Assembly (NCBI GenBank): GCA_001600495.1
Contig: BCKE01000019.1
Span: forward strand, 156,992 to 220,991
DNA from: Pilasporangium apinafurcum
Lineage: Eukaryota > Oomycota > Peronosporomycetes > Pythiales > Pythiaceae
Length of the DNA: 64,000 bases
Reading direction: 5' to 3'
Shown here in pieces: positions 56,001 to 64,000 of this stretch. The notes under the pieces were generated by a model. The model made no database searches, was not told the DNA's origin, and was given only the letters and a program-made list of their open reading frames with translations. The position numbers and the translations under genes were made by a program. Within the stretch, counting starts at the first letter, position 1, and each line of letters opens with the position of its first letter.

Positions 56001-56889
56001 AATTCTGACAATTGATTCCAGCTTGAGCTGTTGGAACGGCTGGGTCGCAGTATTCGATAGTCTATCAACAATGTTATGAGCTTGGTGTCTAAACTCATAT
56101 AACTCAAATTTCAGCCTCGAACATATTACCTGAATGGATACGGCAGCGCAAACGATGATGCAAATCGTAGTTAGTCCGATCAAACAGCTCTGCCGTGATT
56201 TGGCTGTTTTTGCCAAGCGCAACAGGCGATATAGTTGCAGGATCCGAGTTGTCCGCGCCATAAGCAGGAAGCGAAATAAATATTTATTGTTGTCAATCGT
56301 ATAGATCGTGGAGAGTAGCTCCAAGGTCAGCGCTGGCACGCAGCACAGATCCGAGAGGGACAGCCAATGCAATAGAAATCCTTTGCGATTACTAGTTGCG
56401 TACCATCTACAAAGAAGTCAACAAAAGATATTGTCAATAATGAAACTATTATCCTCAGTCATCCATCCATAAAGCAGCCCACAATACCAACCTGAGACAG
56501 AAATTAACAATGATGCCAAACAAATTCATCACGTCCACTGTGATTGCCGATTCAGGGTTTGTATAGCTTGAATTGGCCCAATTCTGGTCGATGATAGCCT
56601 GCACCATGAGCAAACTAGAGAAAATACCGTCAATATGATACACAGCTGTGCATCTATCTATCCATGAAAAATCCACACGTAACACTTACCTCAGAAAACA
56701 CTGTATGAGATCAAGAGCTACACCGGCTTCTGAATCCAAGAGATTGCGCTCAAGCCATTTCCGATGGCTTTCCCCTCTCATGCGGCGCTTCACCGACCGC
56801 CGTAGGCGCGTGGCACACCTTCGATAGATTGCCTTCAATGCATACCTCTCCCGGTATGTTTGCCACGCGCCAGTTTCACACTCGTTCAT
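53015..56889 (-). CDS. Slo/BK-type potassium channel with RCK domains
   Basis: Eight or so exons on the minus strand, first 56690-56889 (MNECETGAWQTY), last 53015 to about 54962. Membrane part: S1-S2 region (LLMVQAIIDQNWANSS), S3 (LSDLCCVPALTLELLSTIY), an S4-like helix (RFLLMARTTRILQLYRLLRL), then the pore, whose filter TVGYGD is assembled across an intron at 55965-55890, and S6 (VVDICLIMFTGVLIPIQL). The cytosol has RCK1 (IEHVLLCGDIENTALRFFLH) and RCK2 (NHYVVCGIPSNYADLLANLR, YFIRGSPVNMHVLQEA), with a long Ser-rich linker between. This is the plan of calcium- or ligand-gated BK channels. No Asp-rich calcium bowl is obvious. Splice boundaries near 55700 are uncertain. Confidence 0.85.
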
Positions 56890-57545
56890 TTGTGTGGCTC
56901 ACCGCCTCCTTCGTGCGGTGAAAAACACAAACGAGCAACCACGATGCAAACGATGATGATATCACCGAAAGCGGATGAGATAGACATAGACGACTACAGA
57001 TCAGTCAATGTCATCCACCTCGGTCTGTGTGGTCGTTATCACGTTATTAATATCTTCCTTCCTTCATGTAGCGACGCTTCCTGCTCTTTTTCGATGTCAT
57101 TGTATTGACCAATATTCTCGGTGTTCTCATTTTTTAGTAACATAATAAAATCTGTTCATTGGATAAAAAGGAAATCTTTTCATTCATTCTAGCCAATAAA
57201 AATAGTTTAATTACTTTTCATCCAATCAGATTTCAAGTAATTTCTTTCCCAATATGATCACTTTGGAGAAGTGGAATGCATCAACATAAATGGACGACCA
57301 GAGGTGACACGCAGCACATATAATGCACTCAACGTGTCGCACGTCTTGTTAGATTATCGCCGAGATATCCATCTACCCTATATGCACGCATGGACTACTA
57401 GAACTACATTCGTCAGCTAGACCACTTTGTTCACGTTGTCGACGCTTGAATCTGCGATAATCCATTCGAAGCGAGACGACTTGATGGAAATGAATTAACT
57501 GCACCAATCAACCAGCAGGAAAATATGACGGTCAACACCAAATTC
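56890..57545. other. Intergenic, no gene seen
   Basis: About 650 bp upstream of the channel gene and downstream of LEA-like gene 3. AT-rich, with many stops. It probably contains the channel promoter (near 56900-57100). No repeat of note. Confidence 0.4.
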
Positions 57546-58703
57546 CTATGGCGTGGGTGTCGTCTCCTCTACTGTTTTGGCGGTTGGTGAAGGTTTGGTG
57601 CCTTCCGCCTCTGCAGTGGCCGTGGTTTTGGCGTTTTGAAGCGCTTCCGAGACGTATCCGACTGAACTATTCACCAATTCTACGCCTTTATGCAACAGCG
57701 TTGCGCCGATGCCGCCCGTAATCTTTTCGTCCACCTTTGCAGCTGTTTCAGAGACACCGAGGGATTTGTCTATGTCCACAACTGTGTTGGTGACTGCAGC
57801 GACTGCACCAGAGATGGTGCCTGTGACACCATAGCGCTCATCCAGTTTCTCTGCTTTCGCGACGACTCCGCCAGTGACAACTACGTCGTACGAATAGCCC
57901 AGTACAATGAGTTAGCTCCGTTACTATGGGGATTACCTTTTCAAAGATCATAACAAACTGCTCACCAACAACTTCATGTCCATAAGACGCAAGTGTTTCT
58001 TTGAGTTGTTCAAAACTCGAACTCGTCTTTTCACGAGTAGCAACCACAATGTGTTCAATAGAGCTCGAAACAGTTGTCGACGCAGCCACGACGCCGCTCT
58101 TGGCACTGGAAACCGAAGATGCTACCGTGTTCTATGTGTCAGGAAACGTTAGGGTAGACGGAAAGAAGCACAAGCTCAGTGACTGTGGCAGCAACTAACC
58201 TTGAACTTTTGGTCGTATTCACGACCAGTCGCCTTTAAACCTTCTAACGCCGCATGGACTTTATCAAAAGATGCCTTAGCAGCATCGACCACGGCATCTG
58301 ACTTGTCCTTTGATTGTTGCTTGATCGTTCCACCCAAAGCCTTCATCTGCAAATAGGGGTGACATCATAATTTCATTGTTTAACCAAACAAATCCAGTTC
58401 GACTGTAGTCAATTGTCACCACACACCTCATCAGCCGACTTGTGCGCACGATCCATCGCGGCATCTAGATATGAAGACGCTGTTTCCGACACTTTATAGT
58501 GTTCGTCATATTCTGCTAGTTTTTCCTTCAGCTACAAATTACAATCGCATTCAAGTTTAGAATCAGACTAGTGCTTCAGTTTACAAAATTTCAAGAAGAT
58601 ACATTACACTTACCGACACCAAGTACGTCTTCGTTTCTTCTGCACCCTTGTTCAGCTGTTCCTGTAGCTTTTGCAGATCCTCTTCCGACGTATTCGCTGC
58701 CAT
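57546..58703 (-). CDS. LEA/apolipoprotein-like coiled-coil protein 3
   Basis: Five exons: 58614-58703, 58427-58531, 58200-58346, 57966-58131, 57546-57880. Starts MAANTSEEDLQKLQEQLNKG. The first three exons encode the module shared with the two paralogues at 34-38 kb (TKTYLVSLKEKLAEYDEHYK, VVDAAKASFDKVHAALEGL). The last exon matches a segment of paralogue 1: LGVSETAAKVDEKITGGIGA against VSETASKIDAKVTGGLGA, then VGYVSEALQNAK. It lacks the long LEA 11-mer region. It has four introns whereas the paralogues have none, which suggests intron loss (retrocopy origin) in the others. Function unknown. Confidence 0.8.
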
Positions 58704-59172
58704 TCTTCTAGTCTTCCTCTTTTACTTTTCTTTCCGCTTAAGGTGCTCGCTTTGTTCGCTTCTTGTCGTTTTCACAACTGGGATAAGCCATGACAATTGA
58801 AGATAAAAAAACTACGTATCTCTCTACAAGGACAATTTTGTACAAGAACCATACAATTTCCAAGATAGTTCACCGATTTTTTCTCACATCTTGCGCCTCT
58901 ATGTGCGTGTGCATCACATTTAATTCTCAATGTGCGCAAGAAACATTAACGTGACGAACCTCCAATAATGAATAAAACAGTCCCACCCATCTTTAAAACT
59001 GTATTGATATAACTACAACAATTACCCGTATAATTTGATAATTGTGACATGGTGAGTCAACAGACCCCAAGGAAATGGCTTCTTTCCTGTTTTTCTCTGG
59101 CCATGTAAGAAACTCCCAAGTTCTAGAAGCCAGGAATGGACGCAGTTCATGCATTATATCCACTAGTGTCTA
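58704..59172. other. Intergenic, no gene seen
   Basis: About 470 bp, probably with the LEA-3 promoter. No distinct features found. Confidence 0.4.
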
Positions 59173-60338
59173 TCAGGGAGCTTTTGCATAACATAGAAGA
59201 AGTATCCCAACCCAATGTCTGCACCATTCAGAATCATAAGTCCAGCGAGTCTCTTCAGCAAAAAGGATGCAAAAAGTGTTGGATGGTTTTACCGATGTTG
59301 TGATATTTGTAGCTCCAACCGTAGGTACGACTGACGTCACCTTCATAGCCTTCACCCTACGAACCCAACGGGATTAAATTGTTGACAAACAACTGCAACA
59401 ATTTACAGTATCAAGGACATACCAGAAGAAAACGCTTGCGAAAGTGTGGCTGGCCAAATGAGATCTGAAGGAACGTGCCTTTTTCCATCAAGATAGAAGT
59501 GATACCATGGCACATCATTGTGCCTTGTTCAATAACGCGCTCCGAGGGTGACCACACATCGCCTTCGTCGCACTAATCGATACAAATCGTCAAAAAATAA
59601 AGGCGATGAATGGGAACATTTACATTTTGCCATCCCACCATGAGAGCATCCATCGCTGCTTTATCGATAACGACGTCAAAGGACTCGACGGAAAATACAT
59701 CACCTAACTTGGTCATGTCTGCTACGACCCATTTCATCTCAGGCATTTCCTCCTACGCAATCGTCACACATACAAATGATTCGGCACTTCGATCAAGAAC
59801 AGCAGTAACAAAAATCGGTACTTACGCTGTATTTAGCGCTCATCCGCTCAATGACGACTTGTGAGAAATCAATGTTGGTAATCTGATGATATCCCGCCTC
59901 GTACTAGATACAAATAGCGACACCACGGATCAGTATAAATCATCCTGTAATCAATATCAAGCACTGATAATATTGTTTTACCATGTCGATACTAAAGGTC
60001 GAGTTCCCACACCCAACCTGAACCATCAACAAAACAACAATTACTCAGAGCACTGCCTTTATTCTAATCGACGACGTGGAACAAGCGGCTTCACCTACCA
60101 TCAGGATACGATCCGATTTCTTCACATATTGAGCTAGTAATCCCGCCACATTCTCATATCGTGCTAACCAGTCGTATGATTCTTCACTGCATGTAGGCGC
60201 CAAGTTTTGAGGAAGACAAAAAAATGAACCACCAAGTGTATGTTGAACAGCACCTGTCTACCCACCTGTGGAAGCGCTCATCCCAGTACTCTTTCTTCTT
60301 GTATTGTTTGTTGTCCTTCGGCAAGTACTCAGTCATGA
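59173..60338 (-). CDS. Class I SAM methyltransferase, EEF1AKMT4/METTL13-like
   Basis: Compact gene of at least seven tiny exons: 60266-60338, 60099-60186, 59982-60017, 59826-59903, 59639-59752, 59423-59572, then from 59356. Starts MTEYLPKDNKQYKKKEYWDE. Landmarks: SEESYDWLARYENVAGLLAQ, SAM motif I LMVGCGNSTFSIDM, YEAGYHQITNIDFSQVVIER, MKWVVADMTKL, FDVVIDKAAMDALM, and EQGTMMCHGITSILMEKG. This matches the single-domain eEF1A-lysine methyltransferase 4 type. The end is uncertain: a C-terminal YFFYVMQKLP reads well near 59180 but is out of phase with the upstream exon, so either an unseen splice or a frameshift exists. It could be decaying. Confidence 0.78.
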
Positions 60339-60579
60339 TCTTCTTCCGCGATTCCTCCTTCCTCGGTTTCTATGAGGTCTACTATTGGACAGCTCTGGTC
60401 CATTGTTGCCGTCGACCAACACTCTATACGAAAATGATGGTCATTGGTAATTGACAATCTCATGTATTCAAGTTTATTTCCTCAATGAACCAATTTTGCT
60501 CCGTGCACTAACAATACAAATCTGTTCACTTCTTTCTACTCTATCCAAAGCATTGGGTTCGATAGAAGTCTCGTTATTT

Positions 60580-61134
60580 TTACAGCATCAATGCAACGAC
60601 GGATCCCGTAAGAACAACAGCAGCAGAGCTGACTGTCACAACCACACTACCTGATGTTGTAGGCGCCGGTGTTGTGATTTCTTCCGAGCTAAGGGAGGAC
60701 GAACCANTTCCGACCTCACTTCCTGCACTCGTAACTTCACCTTCTGTCGATCCAGAACTGCTCGAAGAAACTTCAATATCGCTTGTAGCTGAGGAAGAGC
60801 CTGTCGAAACACTGGTGGTGTCGATTCCACAGATGTTGGTAACGTAGTAGACCAGATCCTCTAGCAGACTGATATGGTCGCCGAGAGGAATGGTACATTC
60901 CGTTGGATTCAATGCCAAGACCGTCGTGAGCACCGACTGACACGCAGTAGACGAGCACATGGCTTCGGCTTCCGTTTCCGTTGGTTGGACACCTGTCGTA
61001 AAGTCATATCCCGAGTCTGTACCGCATTGAGTGAGATTGGGATCCGCGAGCACTGAGGCGAGAGTGGTTGTGTCACAATCAGCAGCACGGACGACGGCAA
61101 AAGTAGCGGTGAGAGCAAGAGCGAGAACCTTCAT
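60580..61134 (-). CDS. Elicitin, Ser/Thr-rich C-terminus with hydrophobic tail
   Basis: Single exon, 184 aa, starting MKVLALALTATFAVVRAAD, a signal peptide. The elicitin domain (about residues 20-115) has six Cys in the family pattern (ADCDTT, QCGTDSGYDF, MCSSTACQSV, NPTECTIPL, NICGID). Elicitins bind sterols and are oomycete-specific. A Ser/Thr/Gly-rich region follows and the protein ends in a hydrophobic stretch (VVVTVSSAAVVLTGSVVALM), consistent with a GPI-anchor signal. An N at 60707 leaves one residue open. Signal peptide, domain and 5' flank are nearly identical to the kinase fusion gene at 62441-63946. Confidence 0.93.
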   Translation of the reverse strand: MKVLALALTATFAVVRAADCDTTTLASVLADPNLTQCGTDSGYDFTTGVQPTETEAEAMCSSTACQSVLTTVLALNPTECTIPLGDHISLLEDLVYYVTNICGIDTTSVSTGSSSATSDIEVSSSSSGSTEGEVTSAGSEVGXGSSSLSSEEITTPAPTTSGSVVVTVSSAAVVLTGSVVALML

Positions 61135-61190
61135 GATGACTTGTAAGAAAAGAGAAAGAGTGTGGGCTTGTTTGAATCTTGTTGTGGAAG
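61135..61190 (-). promoter_or_regulatory. 5' flank shared by elicitin and elicitin-kinase genes
   Basis: About 54 bp upstream of the elicitin ATG is the same as upstream of the kinase gene (63947-64000), for example GATGACTTGTAAGAAAAGAG read on the plus strand. The identity reaches the window edge, so its true extent is unknown. The two genes probably share 5' leader and promoter. Confidence 0.75.
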
Positions 61191-61336
61191 AAGCAAATTG
61201 GATGATGAAAGTAAAAGNAAGAACACGATGTTGTTGCTTTGGTATATGCGGAAGAGGCATGTAGCGGAACAGAGTCAACGTCTTCGATCAGATTGATGTT
61301 GAACTTTGTGTGAGTGGAAGAGAGAGAGAGAGTAAG

Positions 61337-61510
61337 ACTCTCTTCACTGCAAGTTCGTTCCTGATAGAGATGTCAACGCTGCCAGGAACATCTTTCCCAA
61401 GAATGAACACTTACTCTCCTGGATTCAGCGAATTTAGGTGCTGGAGATGCCTACTCCGCGGTTATTTAGTCTTAACTAGCTTTTATTAGTCAAGTCGGAC
61501 CCAAAGAAAA
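61337..61510 (+). pseudogene. TnpB-like family 2 remnant, copy b
   Basis: A 5'-truncated 3' end of the family 2 element. It starts within the zinc ribbon (HCKFVPDRD) and continues DRDVNAARNIFPKNEHLLSW, then a stop. The 3' end aligns with copy a, including ACTCCGCGGTTATTTAGTC, a GCTTTTATTAGTCAAGTCGG block and an AAAGAAAAAATAG end. It lies 203 bp upstream of the elicitin start codon, in its promoter region, in opposite orientation to copy a. Confidence 0.75.
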
Positions 61511-61778
61511 AATAGAAGGTCATCCCTGAGTTACTAGTGGCTCATATGATTTCTTGAGGTTAAAACCCATGATGCCTGTTCCATTCTCGCGACAGTTGCT
61601 ACCGAGCTGACTCAAGGCTTTACATTGGTCCAATGTTGATCTGAATTTGGTGCGCAGAAAATGATCATGGAGAAGATGACGGATTCCACATTAGATGTGG
61701 TGAGTGTACAATTAACCGTTATTATTTGGGGTCCGACTTAACTAACAAAAGCTAGCTTAGACTAGACACGGCGGAGTA

Positions 61779-61812
61779 GGTGTCTCCGACACCTGGACTC
61801 GATGAGTCCAGG
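61779..61812 (-). ncRNA. Candidate 3'-end guide-RNA double hairpin, family 2 copy a
   Basis: Two adjoining hairpins: CCTGGACTC/GAGTCCAGG (9 bp, 3-base loop, 61792-61812) and GGTGTC/GACACC (6 bp, 3-base loop, 61779-61793), overlapping by two bases. Copy b (61418-61438) keeps the 9-bp stem in RNA despite three changed positions, one of them C-G to U-A and two G-C to G-U. It lies where TnpB elements encode guide RNA. The RNA role is inference. Confidence 0.5.
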
Positions 61813-62189
61813 AGAGTAGGTGGTTATTCTTAAGAAAGATGTTCCTCGTAGCATTGATATCCCTATCGAGAACGAGCTTGCAGTGAGAACAGTCAAAGAT
61901 TTTTTGGTGCTTCATATTATGGTTGATTCTCCCACACTGAGAACAAGTCTTTGTTGTAAAGTGTTCCTTACAGTCGTATCTGTGATCTTTGCCTCCCTTT
62001 CGCACCGATACTACCGTGTCACATTTTCTGGACAGTCACTTTGATTCTCCACGCACTCGATCTCCTCGAGCATGCACTGTCATCGCTTCGCATCCGTTCT
62101 TGAAAAGAAGAATGGCGCTCATTGCGGAGAATTGGAAACAAGTTTCTGCTTCTATCGATAGAGAGGAAAAAATACGCCAAAGTATATCC

Positions 62190-62222
62190 CACCGGTGGGA
62201 GAAGTGGGGGAATAAAGGTTAA
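62190..62222. repeat. Half palindromic unit with TTAACCTTTATTCCCC motif
   Basis: CCCACCGGTGGG palindrome (62189-62200) followed by GGGGGAATAAAGGTTAAG, the reverse complement of the outer arm of palindromic units 1 and 2. No left arm found. Confidence 0.5.
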
Positions 62223-62440
62223 GTAGGATTTCTTAGTCGATCGTTGATGAGAAACTGATGTTTGCTTAATATTGTTTTAATTACGAGAAATGGCAAATCT
62301 TCGAATTGGAGGCGGCATTTCGTTCTGCGGTCACATACACTGAAACAACATTGATACTTTCCTTTGTACCGATACCGATGAAAACGAATATGCTTATCAT
62401 CACTCAAGCATGGCTAATACCCAAGTAGCGACTACACCTT

Positions 62441-63946
62441 TCAAAAGAGAATTCGTTGAACAGTACGCATCGTGTACGCAACCTGTGGTGCAGTTGGTCG
62501 GTCTTCAGGGCGGTGGGCCAAGCAGCGATTCGCCAATGAGAGAATTTCTGGTAGACAGGAACTGCGGAAGGTTGGTCGAAGACTTCCTGCCGCGACCATT
62601 TGCAAAATAACAGCATCCGGCAATGTATTGCCATTCGCACCTTGAGCATCTGCGTATGGCACACGATGGGTGTCCAATTCGGATAGCAACACACCAAACG
62701 AGTAAATATCCACTGCCTGGCCGTAATCATTACTACCCGAAATCACCTCCGGCGCCAGCCATCGACTGGTACCGACACCAGCCACCATCGTATTGTCCAC
62801 GGAGCGAAACTGCGACACTCCAAAGTCAGTGAGCTTGCCCCTCATATCCTCAGACAAGAGCACATTGCGGGACTTGAGGTCGCGATGTACTAGAGGTGGC
62901 TGGAACGAATGTATATACACCAATGCTTCAACCACATCGATGGCGATCTGAATTTTCTCTCGGTTCCATTCGCGCGGCGTGCTCGCTTCAACCAAGTATT
63001 CGTGTAAATCACCGTTCTTCATGTACTCAAACAGCGCTTGCAAATCGCTCTCCATGGTCCAAGCGACACCAATAAGTTTCACGATGTTTGGGTGGTCAAA
63101 TTTTGCCACCAATTTGATCTCATCCACAAAACCCTGCGTGCGTTCACGGGTAACGCGATCTTTTTGGATCCGCTTAGACGCTAGTAATTGCGTATTCCGA
63201 TACTTGACGAGCCATACGACACCATACGCACCATTACCGATCTTCATAATATCCTGAATGTGCTCTGCACTCATTTGAAGCGCAAGCAATTCCGGATCAT
63301 TCCAAAGTGATCCAGTATTGTCGTGCTCCTGTTTATTAGCTTTAGAATTGGTAGAACTGGATGGGCTTTGCGCTGTATGGCTGGCATACGAAGCGGATGT
63401 CTCAATAGTGTCGGTGTTACTTGTGAAATTGTTTCTATATCGCTGATCACGGTAGCGCAAGGATATAAGGGCAATTACAAGGATAAGAAAGATTACATCA
63501 ACAATGATGAACGCAATGCTGATGGATCCACCGCCGATGCCACTAGACAAATCGCTGGTGCTCGCCAAAGGGGTTGCCGAAGGGGTTGCGGAAGGGGCTG
63601 TCGAAGGGGCTGTCGAAGTACTGGCGGTGGTGTCGATACCGCAAATATTGGCAACATAGTAGAACAGATCCTCTAGCAGACTGATACGGCCGCCAACAGG
63701 GATGGTACATTCCGTTGGATTCAATGCCAAGACCGTCGTGAGCACCGACTGACACGCAGTAGACGAGCACATGGCTTCGGCTTCCATTTTTGTTGGGTGC
63801 ATACCTGACGTAAAGTCATATCCCGAGTCTGTACCGCATTGGCCGAGATTGGGATCCGCGAGCACTGAGGCGAGAGTGGTTGTGTCGCAAACAGCAGCAC
63901 GGACAACGGCAAAAGTAGCGGTGAGAGCAAGAGCGAGAACCTTCAT
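62441..63946 (-). CDS. Elicitin-domain receptor-like protein kinase
   Basis: Single exon, 501 aa. Residues 1-20 are a signal peptide (MKVLALALTATFAVVRAA). About 20-115 form a complete six-Cys elicitin domain (VCDTT, QCGTDSGYDF, MCSSTACQSV, NPTECTIPVG, NICGID). A Ser/Thr/Pro linker (STAPSTAPSATPSATP) leads to one membrane helix (SISIAFIIVDVIFLILVIAL), then a basic stop-transfer RYRDQRYRNN. The cytosolic kinase has GNGAYG, the Lys in LLASKRIQK, HRDLKSRN, DFGVS, APEV and a final Arg in RPEDRPTA, so it looks active. It resembles the TKL class. Elicitins bind sterols, so a lipid-sensing receptor is a natural inference. Ectodomain nearly identical to the adjacent elicitin. Confidence 0.93.
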   Translation of the reverse strand: MKVLALALTATFAVVRAAVCDTTTLASVLADPNLGQCGTDSGYDFTSGMHPTKMEAEAMCSSTACQSVLTTVLALNPTECTIPVGGRISLLEDLFYYVANICGIDTTASTSTAPSTAPSATPSATPLASTSDLSSGIGGGSISIAFIIVDVIFLILVIALISLRYRDQRYRNNFTSNTDTIETSASYASHTAQSPSSSTNSKANKQEHDNTGSLWNDPELLALQMSAEHIQDIMKIGNGAYGVVWLVKYRNTQLLASKRIQKDRVTRERTQGFVDEIKLVAKFDHPNIVKLIGVAWTMESDLQALFEYMKNGDLHEYLVEASTPREWNREKIQIAIDVVEALVYIHSFQPPLVHRDLKSRNVLLSEDMRGKLTDFGVSQFRSVDNTMVAGVGTSRWLAPEVISGSNDYGQAVDIYSFGVLLSELDTHRVPYADAQGANGNTLPDAVILQMVAAGSLRPTFRSSCLPEILSLANRCLAHRPEDRPTAPQVAYTMRTVQRILF

Positions 63947-64000
63947 GATGACTTGTAAGAAAAGAGAAAGAGTGTGGGCTTGTTTGAATCTTGTTGTGGA
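63947..64000 (-). promoter_or_regulatory. 5' flank of elicitin-kinase gene, shared with elicitin gene
   Basis: Same sequence as 61135-61188. It continues past the window edge. Confidence 0.75.

Larger units (their letters stand above)
61735..62222 (-). pseudogene. TnpB-like family 2 remnant, copy a
   Basis: The best-preserved family 2 copy. The open frame 61757-62005 reads RKGGKDHRYDCKEHFTTKTC, a zinc ribbon (C-x2-C, then CSHC), and the RuvC-III motif VLDRDINATRNIF. Upstream, to about 62200, the sequence aligns with copy c but frames are broken. RuvC-I and the N-terminal domains are absent, so it is a 5'-truncated remnant. The motif spacing (TKTCSQCG, DRDINA) differs from family 1, so it is a separate lineage. 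The 5' side ends at another TTAACCTTTATTCCCC motif (62203-62222, minus strand). Confidence 0.78.

Noticed and set aside
57060-57250. AT-rich repeat-like stretch near 57150 with several AATAAAA blocks
   Set aside because: No inverted or direct repeat long enough to call an element.

Overview
The window is nuclear DNA of an oomycete, most likely of the Peronosporales/Pythiales group. The evidence is a secreted elicitin, an elicitin-domain receptor-like kinase, many short GT-AG introns (about 45-90 bp) and typical eukaryotic housekeeping genes. I cannot name the species. A few ambiguous bases (N) suggest heterozygous or paralogue-merged consensus.

Layout. 1-1.8 kb: a broken Fanzor/TnpB-like RNA-guided nuclease gene. 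1.95-16.3 kb: an inverted gene-pair duplication. Each arm has an exonuclease-YbaK-Mut7-C fusion gene tail-to-tail with a DGAT2 gene. Between the arms lie a predicted N-myristoylated protein and a small secreted-protein candidate. The exonuclease paralogues are old, but the 3' ends of the two DGAT2 genes, introns included, are almost identical, pointing to gene conversion. 16.7-34.2 kb: RFC5, eRF3, an acidic unknown, a very large EF-hand/FN3 protein, METTL13, TMEM128, RPAIN and a VHS-GAT trafficking adaptor. 34.6-47.4 kb: two LEA-like coiled-coil genes around a TnpB remnant, a double-RGS protein, an acidic unknown, UreG, a coiled-coil membrane protein and a secreted M14 carboxypeptidase. 47.4-50.6 kb: a mobile-element graveyard with a second Fanzor copy, palindromic repeats, a LINE RNase H remnant and a complete non-autonomous MULE-like element holding a tRNA-like sequence. 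50.6-60.3 kb: WRAP73, a Slo/BK-type potassium channel, a third LEA-like gene and an EEF1AKMT4-like methyltransferase. 60.5-64 kb: an elicitin gene and an elicitin-kinase fusion from a tandem duplication that includes the promoter, with remnants of a second TnpB-like family between them.

Two themes stand out. First, two families of TnpB/Fanzor-like elements are present only as broken copies, several with internal deletions. Both carry conserved hairpins at their 3' ends, as expected of guide (omega) RNAs; in one family a stem shows compensatory change. Second, there are unusual domain fusions: DEDDy exonuclease + YbaK + Mut7-C nuclease in two paralogues, and an elicitin ectodomain joined through one membrane segment to a protein kinase.
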